This document shows positions 1 through 7,918 of a stretch of DNA of 35,762 nt, piece after piece. The notes beneath the pieces were generated by a model, which did not search any database, was not told the origin of the DNA, and worked only from the letters and a program-made list of their open reading frames with translations. This DNA is from Candidatus Heimdallarchaeota archaeon AB_125 (GTDB lineage: Archaea > Asgardarchaeota > Heimdallarchaeia > Heimdallarchaeales > Heimdallarchaeaceae), in contig MEHH01000002.1 in NCBI GenBank assembly GCA_001940755.1, positions 1-35,762 on the forward strand. The letters are read 5' to 3'. Every line of letters begins with the position of its first letter. The stretch's first letter is position 1. The position numbers were made by a program, and so were the translations under genes.

Positions 1-2
1 AT

Positions 3-593
3 GATGTACAAAACATAATAAGAGAAGGAAAGGAGCTTCTAGCTACAAAATCACCAGAGGAATTTATGAAATTTATTGAAGGTGAAATTAAGCAGTTAGA
101 AGAAAATGACAAATTTATAGAATCTGTAATTGTGTGGCATTTTGTTGAAGAAGCTATGGAAAATATCGAAGAACAAGATACCCAATCATATGCATATAGC
201 AAATTAATTAGTAGATATCTTTGGTTAGATGATATTCAAAAAGCAGAAAAGGTTTACAATGAATCAATCAATAAAGATCTCTCTAGTTTCCATCTAGATA
301 CAGTGAGAACTATTTTTGAAAGAAGGAAAGAGACCAGAAGCAACAGAGAGATTATCAAAATTAACAAAATGGATATCTTTGGTGATTTGGATCTTATACC
401 CGCAAGTCCAAGTACAGTATTTGAGAATGTTTCCTTAGTGAGAAGATTTGTCCATAATTATCTACCTGAAGGAACTTATTCTATTACAATATTGAATCAT
501 AAGAATAATTCTACTGAAGTCCTTGAGATTTCCACAGAACAGCTTGAAGAATATGAAGTTATCTCAATTCAAGAAACAGTGAGGGTAGATTAA
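3..593 (+). CDS. Partial helical (TPR-like) hypothetical protein, 5' end outside window
   Basis: I do not recognise a family. The reading frame is open to the left edge: codons from base 3 run without a stop into the ATG at 66, so the protein very probably starts upstream and only its C-terminal ~196 residues are visible. The first two thirds are predicted helical and charged, with hairpin-like segments (around KLISRYLWLDDIQKAEKVYN) that resemble TPR-type helices. The last third is more beta-like. There is no signal peptide or membrane segment in the visible part. The stop codon at 591-593 is followed by one base and then the ATG of the next gene, so the two are translationally coupled and probably work together. 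If the ATG at 66 were the true start, the protein would be 175 residues, but I see no good ribosome-binding site before it. Confidence 0.6.
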   Translation, partial: DVQNIIREGKELLATKSPEEFMKFIEGEIKQLEENDKFIESVIVWHFVEEAMENIEEQDTQSYAYSKLISRYLWLDDIQKAEKVYNESINKDLSSFHLDTVRTIFERRKETRSNREIIKINKMDIFGDLDLIPASPSTVFENVSLVRRFVHNYLPEGTYSITILNHKNNSTEVLEISTEQLEEYEVISIQETVRVD

Positions 594-594
594 G

Positions 595-2157
595 ATGGTT
601 GAACAAAAAGCAATATGGGGATCTACACGATATTTCATTAAAATTGAACCATATACCAATGTTTTCGGTACTTCTATGAGTGGAATCGTTTCATTTTATG
701 ATACACATGGGTTGATTAACGAAAAAGAATGTAGAAATTTATTGGAAATTGTCGATACAGTTAATGAATTCTGGTCAACTATTTTAGCTTCTCATGAAAC
801 AAGAGTAGCTCGATGGATAGAAGAATATCTATTAGGAATAGGAATCGCTGGAGATTACAATTTACTTTTACGTCTCTTAAGATCAGATGATCTTTTTGCT
901 CAGGATTTAGATGATATCATCAAAGAAACTAGAAAAGTTGATACTGTAGAAATAGAGAAAGCATTCGAGATTGGTGAGGATAATAAGATTTTAGGCCATG
1001 AAATAACAATCACTAGATTACCAGAAGACGAATATCTTCGAAATGAACTACTTCAGAAACTAATCGAAGATAACAAGTATCATGTTCCTTCAAAAGTTAA
1101 AAGCAGATGCCAATATAAACTTGCAAATGGTGAAATAAAAACAACTGAAAGAGAAATTCCCTTTGGTATTGGTGAAACTCTTAAAGATGTAACCTTGATT
1201 TCTGGTCTTAAGAACAAAGAGAAGGAAGCTATAACAGAAGTTGAAATTATTGATGAGATGCCATATTGTTTCGCAATAGAAAATATGGAAATTGGTAATC
1301 TGGAAATTCAACCAAATAAGGATAAAAAAGAGAATGTTATTGAGATTATTTGGGAAATACCCGAAGTTCAACCTAATCAAGAGGTTGAAATCAGCTATAA
1401 GTTATCTAAAAGGATAAACAGAACTATTTTGGAAATTATCGAAAATGAAGTAATTGCGGTTCTTAATACATTTGAAGACATTTCTCTTTCTGGCTTGGAA
1501 TTCTCTTCAAGTATCAAATACATTAATATTCACAATCGTCAGTTGCATGAGTTACTTATCATAGATGAAATTCCTCCTGAATTTACAATTCTAAAAACAA
1601 ATCCTGAGGCTCTTCCCCCTAACGCAGTAATTGAGAATGTTAAACTAAAAGGGACTAATGTAAGATGGAGACACAAGAATGTTGCTGCTAATCAAGATTT
1701 AGATAAAATCTATAACATTGACTACTTCCCATATTTATTCAGAGGAAAGAAAATTATTCAGAATAAAGAAGGAAGAACAATTTTCAAGGTAGCAAAATTC
1801 ATTAAATCCTCTGAAAGAGATATGGGTTATTCTATTTTATACATAATCAAAAATATTCAAGGAAATGTAGAAGAATTCATTTCTGTAGCTGATAAATTCC
1901 CAGCAAGTCATGCTGTAGTTGGTAAAGAACCGGAAGATTCACAGATTATGGAGCAAATTGATGGTTCAGGAGATAAAATTATCACGTGGATAGTAGAACC
2001 ACCACCAATTAGCAAAGTTACTTCAGTTGAGATAAAAGTTGCAGGGGATACTTCTCCAATCTTTGAGATGTTTCAAGTATTTATAGGGGATAAAAAAGAA
2101 ATAAAAGTCTTAGAAAAAGTGTCTTCTATATCAAGAGAACTTGTTAAATCTCCTTAA
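595..2157 (+). CDS. Hypothetical protein with three DUF11-like beta-sandwich repeats
   Basis: No family is recognised with confidence. The 520-residue protein has a helical N-terminal ~150 residues, then three segments that share a pattern. Each has a strand ending in Asp-(Glu/Lys)-(Met/Ile/Phe)-Pro (IIDEMP near residue 219, IIDEIPPEF near 323, VADKFP near 435), then a variable stretch, a strand with Trp (IIWEIP, VRWRH, ITWIVEP), and a final strand. This is the spacing seen in DUF11/CARDB-like immunoglobulin-type repeats, which are usually extracellular. Here there is no signal peptide or transmembrane helix, so the protein looks cytosolic or is delivered with its coupled upstream neighbour (one-base gap). 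A hairpin with a T-run follows the stop. The function is unknown; a structural or scaffolding role is only a guess. Confidence 0.7.
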   Translation: MVEQKAIWGSTRYFIKIEPYTNVFGTSMSGIVSFYDTHGLINEKECRNLLEIVDTVNEFWSTILASHETRVARWIEEYLLGIGIAGDYNLLLRLLRSDDLFAQDLDDIIKETRKVDTVEIEKAFEIGEDNKILGHEITITRLPEDEYLRNELLQKLIEDNKYHVPSKVKSRCQYKLANGEIKTTEREIPFGIGETLKDVTLISGLKNKEKEAITEVEIIDEMPYCFAIENMEIGNLEIQPNKDKKENVIEIIWEIPEVQPNQEVEISYKLSKRINRTILEIIENEVIAVLNTFEDISLSGLEFSSSIKYINIHNRQLHELLIIDEIPPEFTILKTNPEALPPNAVIENVKLKGTNVRWRHKNVAANQDLDKIYNIDYFPYLFRGKKIIQNKEGRTIFKVAKFIKSSERDMGYSILYIIKNIQGNVEEFISVADKFPASHAVVGKEPEDSQIMEQIDGSGDKIITWIVEPPPISKVTSVEIKVAGDTSPIFEMFQVFIGDKKEIKVLEKVSSISRELVKSP

Positions 2158-2169
2158 TTTTATTTATCA

Positions 2170-2214
2170 AATGCATTGAAAATAAACTCTTGAATCAATG
2201 CATTAGTTTTTCTT
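2170..2214 (+). terminator. 10-bp inverted repeat plus T-run after the two-gene unit
   Basis: AATGCATTGA at 2170-2179 is perfectly complementary to TCAATGCATT at 2195-2204, with a 15-nt spacer, and is followed by a T-rich run (2207-2214). It lies 12 nt after the stop of the preceding gene, which suits a hairpin terminator. Each arm also contains the self-complementary octamer AATGCATT, so a dimeric regulator site for the downstream gene is an alternative reading. Confidence 0.5.
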
Positions 2215-2246
2215 AACTCTTTAAGAGAACTATGGTCATCCCACAG

Positions 2247-2256
2247 TATTTATTTA
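2247..2256 (+). promoter_or_regulatory. Candidate TATA box for geranylgeranyl reductase gene
   Basis: The sequence TATTTATTTA lies about 30 nt before the ATG at 2282, the spacing expected for an archaeal TATA box and a leaderless or near-leaderless transcript. A short palindrome CTCTTTAAGAG (2217-2227) lies about 20 nt upstream of it. Confidence 0.4.
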
Positions 2257-2281
2257 CAACTTATTATTAGGTAATCTATCA

Positions 2282-3637
2282 ATGAAAGATTCCTATGATG
2301 TTATTGTTGTTGGTGCAGGTCCTGCTGGAGTAGCTACTTCGATTATTTGTCGAAAAAAAGGATTCAAGGTTCTTCTTCTTGATAAAAAGAAGAAAGGAAA
2401 AATCGGAGATAAGGTTTGTGGAGAAGCTATTTCAAAGAAAACAGTTCACTGTGCTGTAGAAAAACTTGGTGTTGATCCTCCTCAAGAAGATGAAGTTAAC
2501 ACTCTTATTGAAGAATTAGTTCTGCGAACAGCACTACCAAAGAATCACATTATTCTCCCAGCTATTGGGTATATGGTTGATAGACATAAATTTGGTCAAA
2601 GACTATTGTCTGATGCAATTAAGGCTGGAGTAATTCTGAAAGAACAATTCAGAGTCAAAGAACCAATAGTTGAGAACAGCAAAGTGATAGGAATTTTAGT
2701 AAAAGATATTGAAAACAACCTAATTGAAATTCACTCAAAAATGGTGATTGATTGTAGTGGAACTATGGCAACCATACGAATAAACTTGCCTGAAGAATAT
2801 GAACCATTTCTTAATAAATCACTTACTAAGGAAGATTTTGCTCCATGTTATAGAGAGATAATTGAACTGAATAAAAATCATGATTTAGAGGGTAAAATTG
2901 TTCTACAATATGAGATGGACATTCCCGAACCAGGTTACATCTGGTTTTTTGCAGATGGTGAAAATCGTTTAAATTGTGGAACTGGATTTATAAAAGTAGG
3001 AAAGCACGCAAAGAAGAGTGTTAAATCAGTATACTTCCAAGCAATGGAGAAATATTATCCAAAGGGTACTTACAAAACACTAGATGGAAGAGGAGATGTG
3101 GTCCCAATAAGAGCACCATTGTGGAACGCCGTAGGAGATGGGCTGATTGTAGCAGGTGATGCTGCTTTCCATGCAGACCCATTAACAGCTGAAGGTCATG
3201 GTCCAGCATTATTAGCAGGATGTTTTGCTGGAGAAGTAGCTTGTGAGGCATTAGAGAAGAACTCATTCAAACTTGAGGATTTATGGAAATACAACACCCT
3301 TGTTATGAAAGAATTTGGAGCAGATCATGCTAGAGCCAGGATATTAACAATTGTTTTGGAAAAAATTGGTCCTAAGAAACTGGAATTCCTTCTAAAAAGA
3401 AAAGTTGTAAAACAAGAAGATTTGACCTCAGCAGGGATTTTGAAGAAAAGATCATTCATAGATTATCTAGATAGAGTTATCAAATGTTTTCCCAAATATG
3501 GGCTTTTGTTAATTATGAAAAAAGCAATTAGTACAAGTAAAGCTGTAGCCAATCATTGTAAAGCTTATCCTACGTCTCCAGATGATTATGAAACTTGGAA
3601 TTCAAAGGTTCTTGAACTATACTCCTGGATTTCCTAA
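2282..3637 (+). CDS. Geranylgeranyl reductase family flavoprotein
   Basis: This 451-residue protein belongs to the geranylgeranyl reductase family, which in archaea saturates the isoprenoid chains of ether lipids (digeranylgeranylglycerophospholipid reductase). The N-terminus has the FAD Rossmann motif VVGAGPAG (residues ~9-16), then KVCGEAI with the family Cys-Gly. A central EPGYIWFFADG matches the PxxYxWxF substrate-cavity motif, and GDAAFHADPLTAEGHGPALL is the second FAD motif. Length and domain order match the family. The C-terminal ~100 residues are helical, as usual. A TATA-like box lies ~30 nt upstream of the ATG, suggesting its own promoter. Several paralogues exist in most archaea, so whether this one acts on phospholipid, quinone or another prenyl substrate cannot be told from sequence alone. 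Confidence 0.9.
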   Translation: MKDSYDVIVVGAGPAGVATSIICRKKGFKVLLLDKKKKGKIGDKVCGEAISKKTVHCAVEKLGVDPPQEDEVNTLIEELVLRTALPKNHIILPAIGYMVDRHKFGQRLLSDAIKAGVILKEQFRVKEPIVENSKVIGILVKDIENNLIEIHSKMVIDCSGTMATIRINLPEEYEPFLNKSLTKEDFAPCYREIIELNKNHDLEGKIVLQYEMDIPEPGYIWFFADGENRLNCGTGFIKVGKHAKKSVKSVYFQAMEKYYPKGTYKTLDGRGDVVPIRAPLWNAVGDGLIVAGDAAFHADPLTAEGHGPALLAGCFAGEVACEALEKNSFKLEDLWKYNTLVMKEFGADHARARILTIVLEKIGPKKLEFLLKRKVVKQEDLTSAGILKKRSFIDYLDRVIKCFPKYGLLLIMKKAISTSKAVANHCKAYPTSPDDYETWNSKVLELYSWIS

Positions 3638-3660
3638 TATTTTGCTATACGTAAGAGTAA

Positions 3661-3670
3661 TTAATATAAA
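3661..3670 (+). promoter_or_regulatory. Candidate TATA box for lysS
   Basis: TTAATATAAA lies ~60 nt before the lysS ATG, implying a short leader of roughly 30 nt. The leader ends in GGCTGATG, a partial match to the archaeal Shine-Dalgarno GGTGAT. Confidence 0.4.
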
Positions 3671-3727
3671 GGACTGCTTTTGCGTTAACTCAAGTATTGA
3701 TATAGAATTAATTTAGGCTGATGAAAA

Positions 3728-5359
3728 ATGTCCCAGGATTTTGACTATGGTGATGATAGCGACGAAGTTATCGGCAGAGGTACTTGGATAGATAAGCTCG
3801 CATTAGATGTTATCAAGCGTAAGGATAACTTGAAAGGAGATCATCCTGAGATTGTTAGAACTGAAAGTGGTTTAGGAGCGTCTGGTTTTCCACATATAGG
3901 ATCATTTGCAGATGCATCCAGAGCTTATGGATTCAAATTAGCTATTGAAAATTTTGGTCAAAAAGCGGAATTCTTAGCATTTGCAGATGATTTAGATGGA
4001 TTGAGGAAGGTACCAGCTGGCACATCTTCTGAGCTAAAAAAACACCTTGGCAAACCAGTTTCAATGATACCAGATCCATGGGGTTGTCATGACAGCTATG
4101 GACAACACATGTCGTCTTTACTCAGCGAGTCAATAGAAGAAGCTGGTATTGAGTTTACTCCTGTCTCTGCATATAACATCTATAGAACAGGGAAAATGGC
4201 CCCCCAAGTTAGAAAAGTACTAAGTAAAGCAAAATTAGCAGGGCAAATAATCCAAGATACAACTGGACAAGAAAAATATCTTGAGGTTCTCCCATATCAT
4301 GCAGTTTGTGAAAAATGTGGTAAAATCTATACTACTCAAGCAGTTTCATTTGATGCTAAGAAGGACCTAGTAGAATACCATTGTAAAGGTGATGAAATTC
4401 AAGGTAAACTACTAAAAGGATGTAGCCATCATGGTTTTGCTAATATAAACAAAGCTGAAGGCAAACTTACTTGGAAAGTTGAGTTTGCTGCTAGATGGGA
4501 ACTTCAACAAATAGATTTTGAAGCATTTGGTAAAGATATATTTGAATCTGTTATTTGCAATGATGAAATATGCAAACAAATCTTCGACTATGAACCTCCA
4601 ACTCATGCTAGATATGAAATGTTTAATGATAAAGGTGGATCAAAGATTTCAAAATCAGCTGGAAATGTTTTTACTCCTCAAACATGGTATAGATATGGTT
4701 CTACACACTCCTTAGCACTATTAACTTTCAAACGAATGGCAGGAAGCAGATCTCTAGCCGTTGATGATATTCCAGTTTATATGAAAGAAATCGATTTTCT
4801 TGAAAATGTTTACTTTGGTAAAGTTAAGGAAGGCAATCAAGCTCGTAAGCGTAAACTAAATGGGTTATTTGAGTATTGTTGGCATTTAAATCCACCAGAG
4901 AAAAGCTCAATTCAAGTTCCATATACTTTGCTGGTTAATCTAATTTCAGTAGCACCTAAAACAAAAACTGAACGAAAAGATTTCTTGAAAACTCGATTAG
5001 AAGAGTATGGTTACCTGCGTGATGAAGCTAGCATTAAAGATATCGAAGATAGAATTCAATATGCTGAAAATTGGGTTGAAGATTTCAAGCAATTAGAAGA
5101 AGTAACCATCAAGCTTGATAAGCAACAAAAAACTGCAGTTAAAACATTAATCAAACAATTGGAATCAGCTGAAACTGCAGATGATATACAATCAGCAATC
5201 TTTCAATCAGCAAGAGATAATGAAGTTAAACCAAGAGACTTCTTTCAGATACTCTATAATATCTTGTTAAATACAGATAGAGGACCAAAACTAGGTCCTT
5301 ATGTTCATACAATTGGAACAGAACAAGCTATAAAGACTTTAAAGAAAAGTCTATCCTGA
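3728..5359 (+). CDS. lysS: Lysyl-tRNA synthetase, class I
   Basis: The enzyme charges tRNA-Lys with lysine. It is the class I form typical of archaea and unrelated to bacterial class II LysRS. The HIGH-type signature is seen as GFPHIGSF (HIGS at residues 56-59) and the KMSKS loop as KISKS (306-310). Between them a Cys-rich insert (CEKCGKIY, then CKG and CSHHG, residues ~197-237) matches the zinc-ribbon of the family. The C-terminal third is the all-helical anticodon-binding region. The length of 543 residues is normal. The start has a partial ribosome-binding site (GGCTGATG). The gene stands alone, with a TATA-like box upstream, and the next gene is on the other strand. Confidence 0.95.
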   Translation: MSQDFDYGDDSDEVIGRGTWIDKLALDVIKRKDNLKGDHPEIVRTESGLGASGFPHIGSFADASRAYGFKLAIENFGQKAEFLAFADDLDGLRKVPAGTSSELKKHLGKPVSMIPDPWGCHDSYGQHMSSLLSESIEEAGIEFTPVSAYNIYRTGKMAPQVRKVLSKAKLAGQIIQDTTGQEKYLEVLPYHAVCEKCGKIYTTQAVSFDAKKDLVEYHCKGDEIQGKLLKGCSHHGFANINKAEGKLTWKVEFAARWELQQIDFEAFGKDIFESVICNDEICKQIFDYEPPTHARYEMFNDKGGSKISKSAGNVFTPQTWYRYGSTHSLALLTFKRMAGSRSLAVDDIPVYMKEIDFLENVYFGKVKEGNQARKRKLNGLFEYCWHLNPPEKSSIQVPYTLLVNLISVAPKTKTERKDFLKTRLEEYGYLRDEASIKDIEDRIQYAENWVEDFKQLEEVTIKLDKQQKTAVKTLIKQLESAETADDIQSAIFQSARDNEVKPRDFFQILYNILLNTDRGPKLGPYVHTIGTEQAIKTLKKSLS

Positions 5360-5439
5360 GAAATCATGTTCTAGAGCTGGAACACTTGCTGTGTACTAGA
5401 AAAACACAAAGTTGTTGAATTAGTGAAAAACAACTTAGA

Positions 5440-5489
5440 TTGCTTCTAAAAAGAAAAAAGAAGAGAATTTTGATTGAACCCTAATTCTC
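5440..5489 (-). terminator. Hairpin and T-rich tract at the end of the wHTH gene
   Basis: GAGAATT (5463-5469) pairs with AATTCTC (5483-5489) across a 13-nt spacer. On the minus strand the hairpin is followed by a T-rich run (complement of 5443-5462). It overlaps the last codons of the minus-strand gene. The plus strand has only a weak T4 after it, so it fits the minus-strand gene better than lysS. Confidence 0.35.
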
Positions 5490-5801
5490 CTTTTCCATTG
5501 AAGTAGTGTCAAAGAAAAAGGAAGAATATTCAGGATTTTTCCTCAAAATCTCCAATACTTTTTCGCCTGATTCGGTAATTGACCAACCCCTTTCCTCTTG
5601 TTGAATCAATCCTAATTGATTGAGTGAATTCGAATGCTTACCAGTTTTGATATGTGATCTGATTGTATCAAGACCAATACGAAGCTTCTTAGATAACTTC
5701 TTGTATCCAGCTTCTCCCTTAGTAAGTTCGATGAGGATAAGGCGTTTGGTTCGACCTAGTCTATCGACTAGAGATTCTATCGTCTCTCCATTATCTATCA
5801 C
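5481..5801 (-). CDS. Small winged helix-turn-helix transcriptional regulator
   Basis: This 106-residue protein has the shape of an ArsR/MarR-like winged helix. Residues ~12-60 carry a helix (LGRTKRLILIELTKG), a turn and a recognition helix (YKKLSKKLRIGLDTIRSHI). Then come LNQLGLIQQEERGWSITESGEKVLEIL, the wing and the closing helix. No metal-binding Cys or ligand domain is visible, so the sensed signal is unknown. The start is GTG at 5799-5801: an in-frame TGA stands two codons upstream and no ATG is available before the last residues. It is divergent from the longin/DENN-like gene; the 143-nt gap holds a palindromic TATA-like element that could serve both, so local control of that neighbour is possible. 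Confidence 0.75.
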   Translation of the reverse strand: MIDNGETIESLVDRLGRTKRLILIELTKGEAGYKKLSKKLRIGLDTIRSHIKTGKHSNSLNQLGLIQQEERGWSITESGEKVLEILRKNPEYSSFFFDTTSMEKEN

Positions 5802-5860
5802 TCATATCACCGGATAGGTAGATTAGATAAGATAGACAATTTAAAAATCATGTGCTTGTC

Positions 5861-5870
5861 TTTATATAAA
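5861..5870. promoter_or_regulatory. Palindromic TATA-like element between divergent genes
   Basis: TTTATATAAA is its own reverse complement. It lies ~60 nt before the GTG of the minus-strand regulator and ~75 nt before the ATG of the plus-strand gene, so it could act as a TATA box for either one. Confidence 0.35.
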
Positions 5871-5944
5871 TTCTAGATGGCTTTAGAGCTGTTCATTTTC
5901 CCTCAACAATACCTTTAAGAGAAAGCACAGAGCTATTTTTTTAG

Positions 5945-7045
5945 ATGCCTCAGAAGATTTGTTTTAGTGTTTTTGATGATACAGTAGGTGTAAAAGTCTT
6001 ACTACATGATAACCTAACAGAAGAAGAATCCCATAAAGTATCTATACGAATGCTATCAGGTGCTGCAGCAGCAGATATCTTAAAAGAAGCTAGTGCTGTA
6101 ATGCCTTTGATGGATATTGGGGGAGTTGCTTACTCATTCTTCTTCGGAATTCCCTGCAAAAGCAAAAGATCACCCATTACTATGGCTTGTTTAACCTATA
6201 TTATCGATGAAGACTTACAATCACAACTTTACACAAAGGTTCCAGTTTTTAACTATCACAGTTCTAACATTGCAAAGCAACTTGCTGGTCTTTTACTCTA
6301 TGAGCCGGGGTATGAATTAGACGAAGCTCTAAAAACCAGAGTAAGAGGTTGGACTACCAATCTCTCTTCAATCATGGAAACAAGACAGGAAACTGTAGGA
6401 GGAGTTGAAACTGTAGAAATTGTCAGATCAGAAGTTTCACCATACTTCTTCATGAGATTGGTTAACAAAGGACAGGATATGGTAGTAAATGCTCTATTAA
6501 TTGGAAAACCTATAATTGCTGTTTGTTCCCAAGAAATGGTCAAACCTTTGTTATCATCTTTACAATCATTTCAACCTAGGAGAGAGCTTCTAGTTTCACT
6601 GTTTCCAAGAGAATATGTTCCTCCCGATCAGTTTGATGTACTCTTTGCGTCAGCTGATCAAGTTTCAAACTATCCTGCTAATGTCATTTGTGATATGACT
6701 GCAGGGCAAGTAAAAAATGGCGAAGAGAGTGATTTCAGTAAACAATTACTTCTAAAATTACAGCAAGATGCTGAAGGAGGAGGTTCTGATCATCGAAACA
6801 TTATTGACACATCTATTCGTAATTTAGAAGGTGAAGTAGTAAAAATCATAAGATATTCTGGAACAAGCATAATATCACAATATTATGCGTTAACTACAAA
6901 TCCAAAACAACAGTTTGCTAGTTTAGAGGAAGCAGAAATTGATATGGCATTCCAAATTGCTTTCACTCGTTATCCAGAATATGCTAATAGTATTGATAAG
7001 TTATATCAGGATGTTACAGGTAAGAAAAGGAAATTCAACATATAA
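5945..7045 (+). CDS. Longin-like / DENN-like domain protein (candidate small-GTPase regulator)
   Basis: No named family is certain. Residues ~1-115 read as a longin/roadblock-type alpha-beta fold: strands CFSVFDD and GVKVLL, later GVAYSFFFGIP, TMACLTYIID, then a helix SSNIAKQLAGLL. Residues ~175-255 resemble the core of DENN domains, with the pattern of an Ile/Leu-Gly-(Arg/Lys)-Pro strand (NALLIGKPIIAVCSQ), a helix (MVKPLLSSLQSF), a basic/hydrophobic segment with LFPREYVPP, the FDVLFAS strand, and VICDMTAG where DENN domains have a hydrophobic strand ending in Asp. The last ~60 residues are helical. DENN proteins, Nprl2/3 and folliculin combine a longin with such a core and regulate small GTPases in eukaryotes. 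The assignment rests on visual pattern only. There is no signal peptide or membrane segment. An Arf-like GTPase is encoded 2.7 kb away. Confidence 0.5.
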   Translation: MPQKICFSVFDDTVGVKVLLHDNLTEEESHKVSIRMLSGAAAADILKEASAVMPLMDIGGVAYSFFFGIPCKSKRSPITMACLTYIIDEDLQSQLYTKVPVFNYHSSNIAKQLAGLLLYEPGYELDEALKTRVRGWTTNLSSIMETRQETVGGVETVEIVRSEVSPYFFMRLVNKGQDMVVNALLIGKPIIAVCSQEMVKPLLSSLQSFQPRRELLVSLFPREYVPPDQFDVLFASADQVSNYPANVICDMTAGQVKNGEESDFSKQLLLKLQQDAEGGGSDHRNIIDTSIRNLEGEVVKIIRYSGTSIISQYYALTTNPKQQFASLEEAEIDMAFQIAFTRYPEYANSIDKLYQDVTGKKRKFNI

Positions 7046-7095
7046 CCTCATCAAACACTAATCTTTGCCATTAAACAAATGAGAAGAAGTAAATA

Positions 7096-7115
7096 ATCCA
7101 GTTTTTTTCTTTTTA
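7096..7115 (+). terminator. T-rich terminator tract after the longin/DENN-like gene
   Basis: A run of seven T, a C and five more T lies ~50 nt after the stop, which is typical of archaeal U-tract termination. A second T-rich stretch at ~7124-7132 may double as the TATA region of the sirtuin gene. Confidence 0.45.
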
Positions 7116-7152
7116 CCTATACTTTTTATTTAAGTAATTTCTAGTTTCAACA

Positions 7153-7908
7153 ATGAATATCAACACAGTTATAGATGCAGTTGTTGAACGCGATCCAACA
7201 ATTGTTTCTGTAGTTGGAGCTGGAATTTCGAAAGCATCAGGTATGCCAACTTTTAGGGGAGAAGATGGTTTATGGAATAACTATAGAGCAGAAGAACTTG
7301 CAACACCTTCTGCTTTTTCAAAAGACCCCAAACTGGTGTGGGAATGGTATAGAGCAAGAATGAGAATCTTACTTGAAGCTGAACCTAATCCTGCTCATTA
7401 TTCTCTAACAAAACTGGAAGAAGAGAATATTTCCATTGGAATTATCACACAAAATGTTGATGGACTACATGAGATTGCTGGATCAAAAAAAATTGTTGAA
7501 ATTCATGGCAGAATAAGGTATGCACGATGTGTGAATTGTGACAATATAGAACGATGGGACAGTAGTACAAAAGCCCAAAAAGATATCGCGTTACCTTATT
7601 GTCATAAGTGTGAAATCAATCTTCTACGACCTGATGTTGTTTGGTTTGGAGAACCTTTAGATCCTCAGAGTTGGCAACAAGCAACTGAATTGACGATGCA
7701 ATCTAATGTAATGTTAGTAATAGGAACATCTGGAGTTGTAGTCCCAGTATCTACATTACCAATTTATGCAAAACAAAATAATTCGATTGTTATTGAATTT
7801 AATATTGAACAAACCCCAATTTCGGGTTATTGTGACTATTCACTATTAGGTCCTTGTGAAGAAACATTACCAGAATTCACTGAAATTCTACTAGAAAAAA
7901 TGAAGTGA
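7153..7908 (+). CDS. cobB: Sir2-family NAD-dependent protein deacylase
   Basis: A 251-residue sirtuin removing acyl groups from lysine with NAD as co-substrate. Seen in order: the NAD-binding GAGIS (22-26) and FRGEDGLW (34-41), the TQNVDGLHEIAG motif (99-110), catalytic His118 in VEIHG, four zinc-ligand cysteines as C126-x2-C129 and C150-x2-C153, then RPDVVWFGEP and GTSGVVVPVSTLP. Residues Tyr66 and Arg69 (EWYRAR) match the Tyr-x-x-Arg pair of class III sirtuins (SIRT5, E. coli CobB), which favours succinyl/malonyl or general deacylase activity rather than strict deacetylation. The ATG lies ~25 nt after a TATA-like TTTTTATTTAAG, so the message may be leaderless. An acylphosphatase gene follows after 10 nt and is probably co-transcribed. 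Confidence 0.93.
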   Translation: MNINTVIDAVVERDPTIVSVVGAGISKASGMPTFRGEDGLWNNYRAEELATPSAFSKDPKLVWEWYRARMRILLEAEPNPAHYSLTKLEEENISIGIITQNVDGLHEIAGSKKIVEIHGRIRYARCVNCDNIERWDSSTKAQKDIALPYCHKCEINLLRPDVVWFGEPLDPQSWQQATELTMQSNVMLVIGTSGVVVPVSTLPIYAKQNNSIVIEFNIEQTPISGYCDYSLLGPCEETLPEFTEILLEKMK

Positions 7909-7918
7909 TAGTGAGTTA

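Noticed and set aside
1090-1380. Minus-strand hydrophobic 96-codon frame inside the beta-sandwich gene
   Set aside because: Lies wholly inside a better-supported gene, has no promoter or ribosome-binding site, and its Phe/Ile/Asn composition is that of an antisense shadow.
3721-3744. Seven-codon upstream ORF (MKNVPGF) overlapping the lysS start
   Set aside because: No ribosome-binding site of its own and no special codons; most likely chance, since GGCTGATG fits better as a Shine-Dalgarno for lysS.
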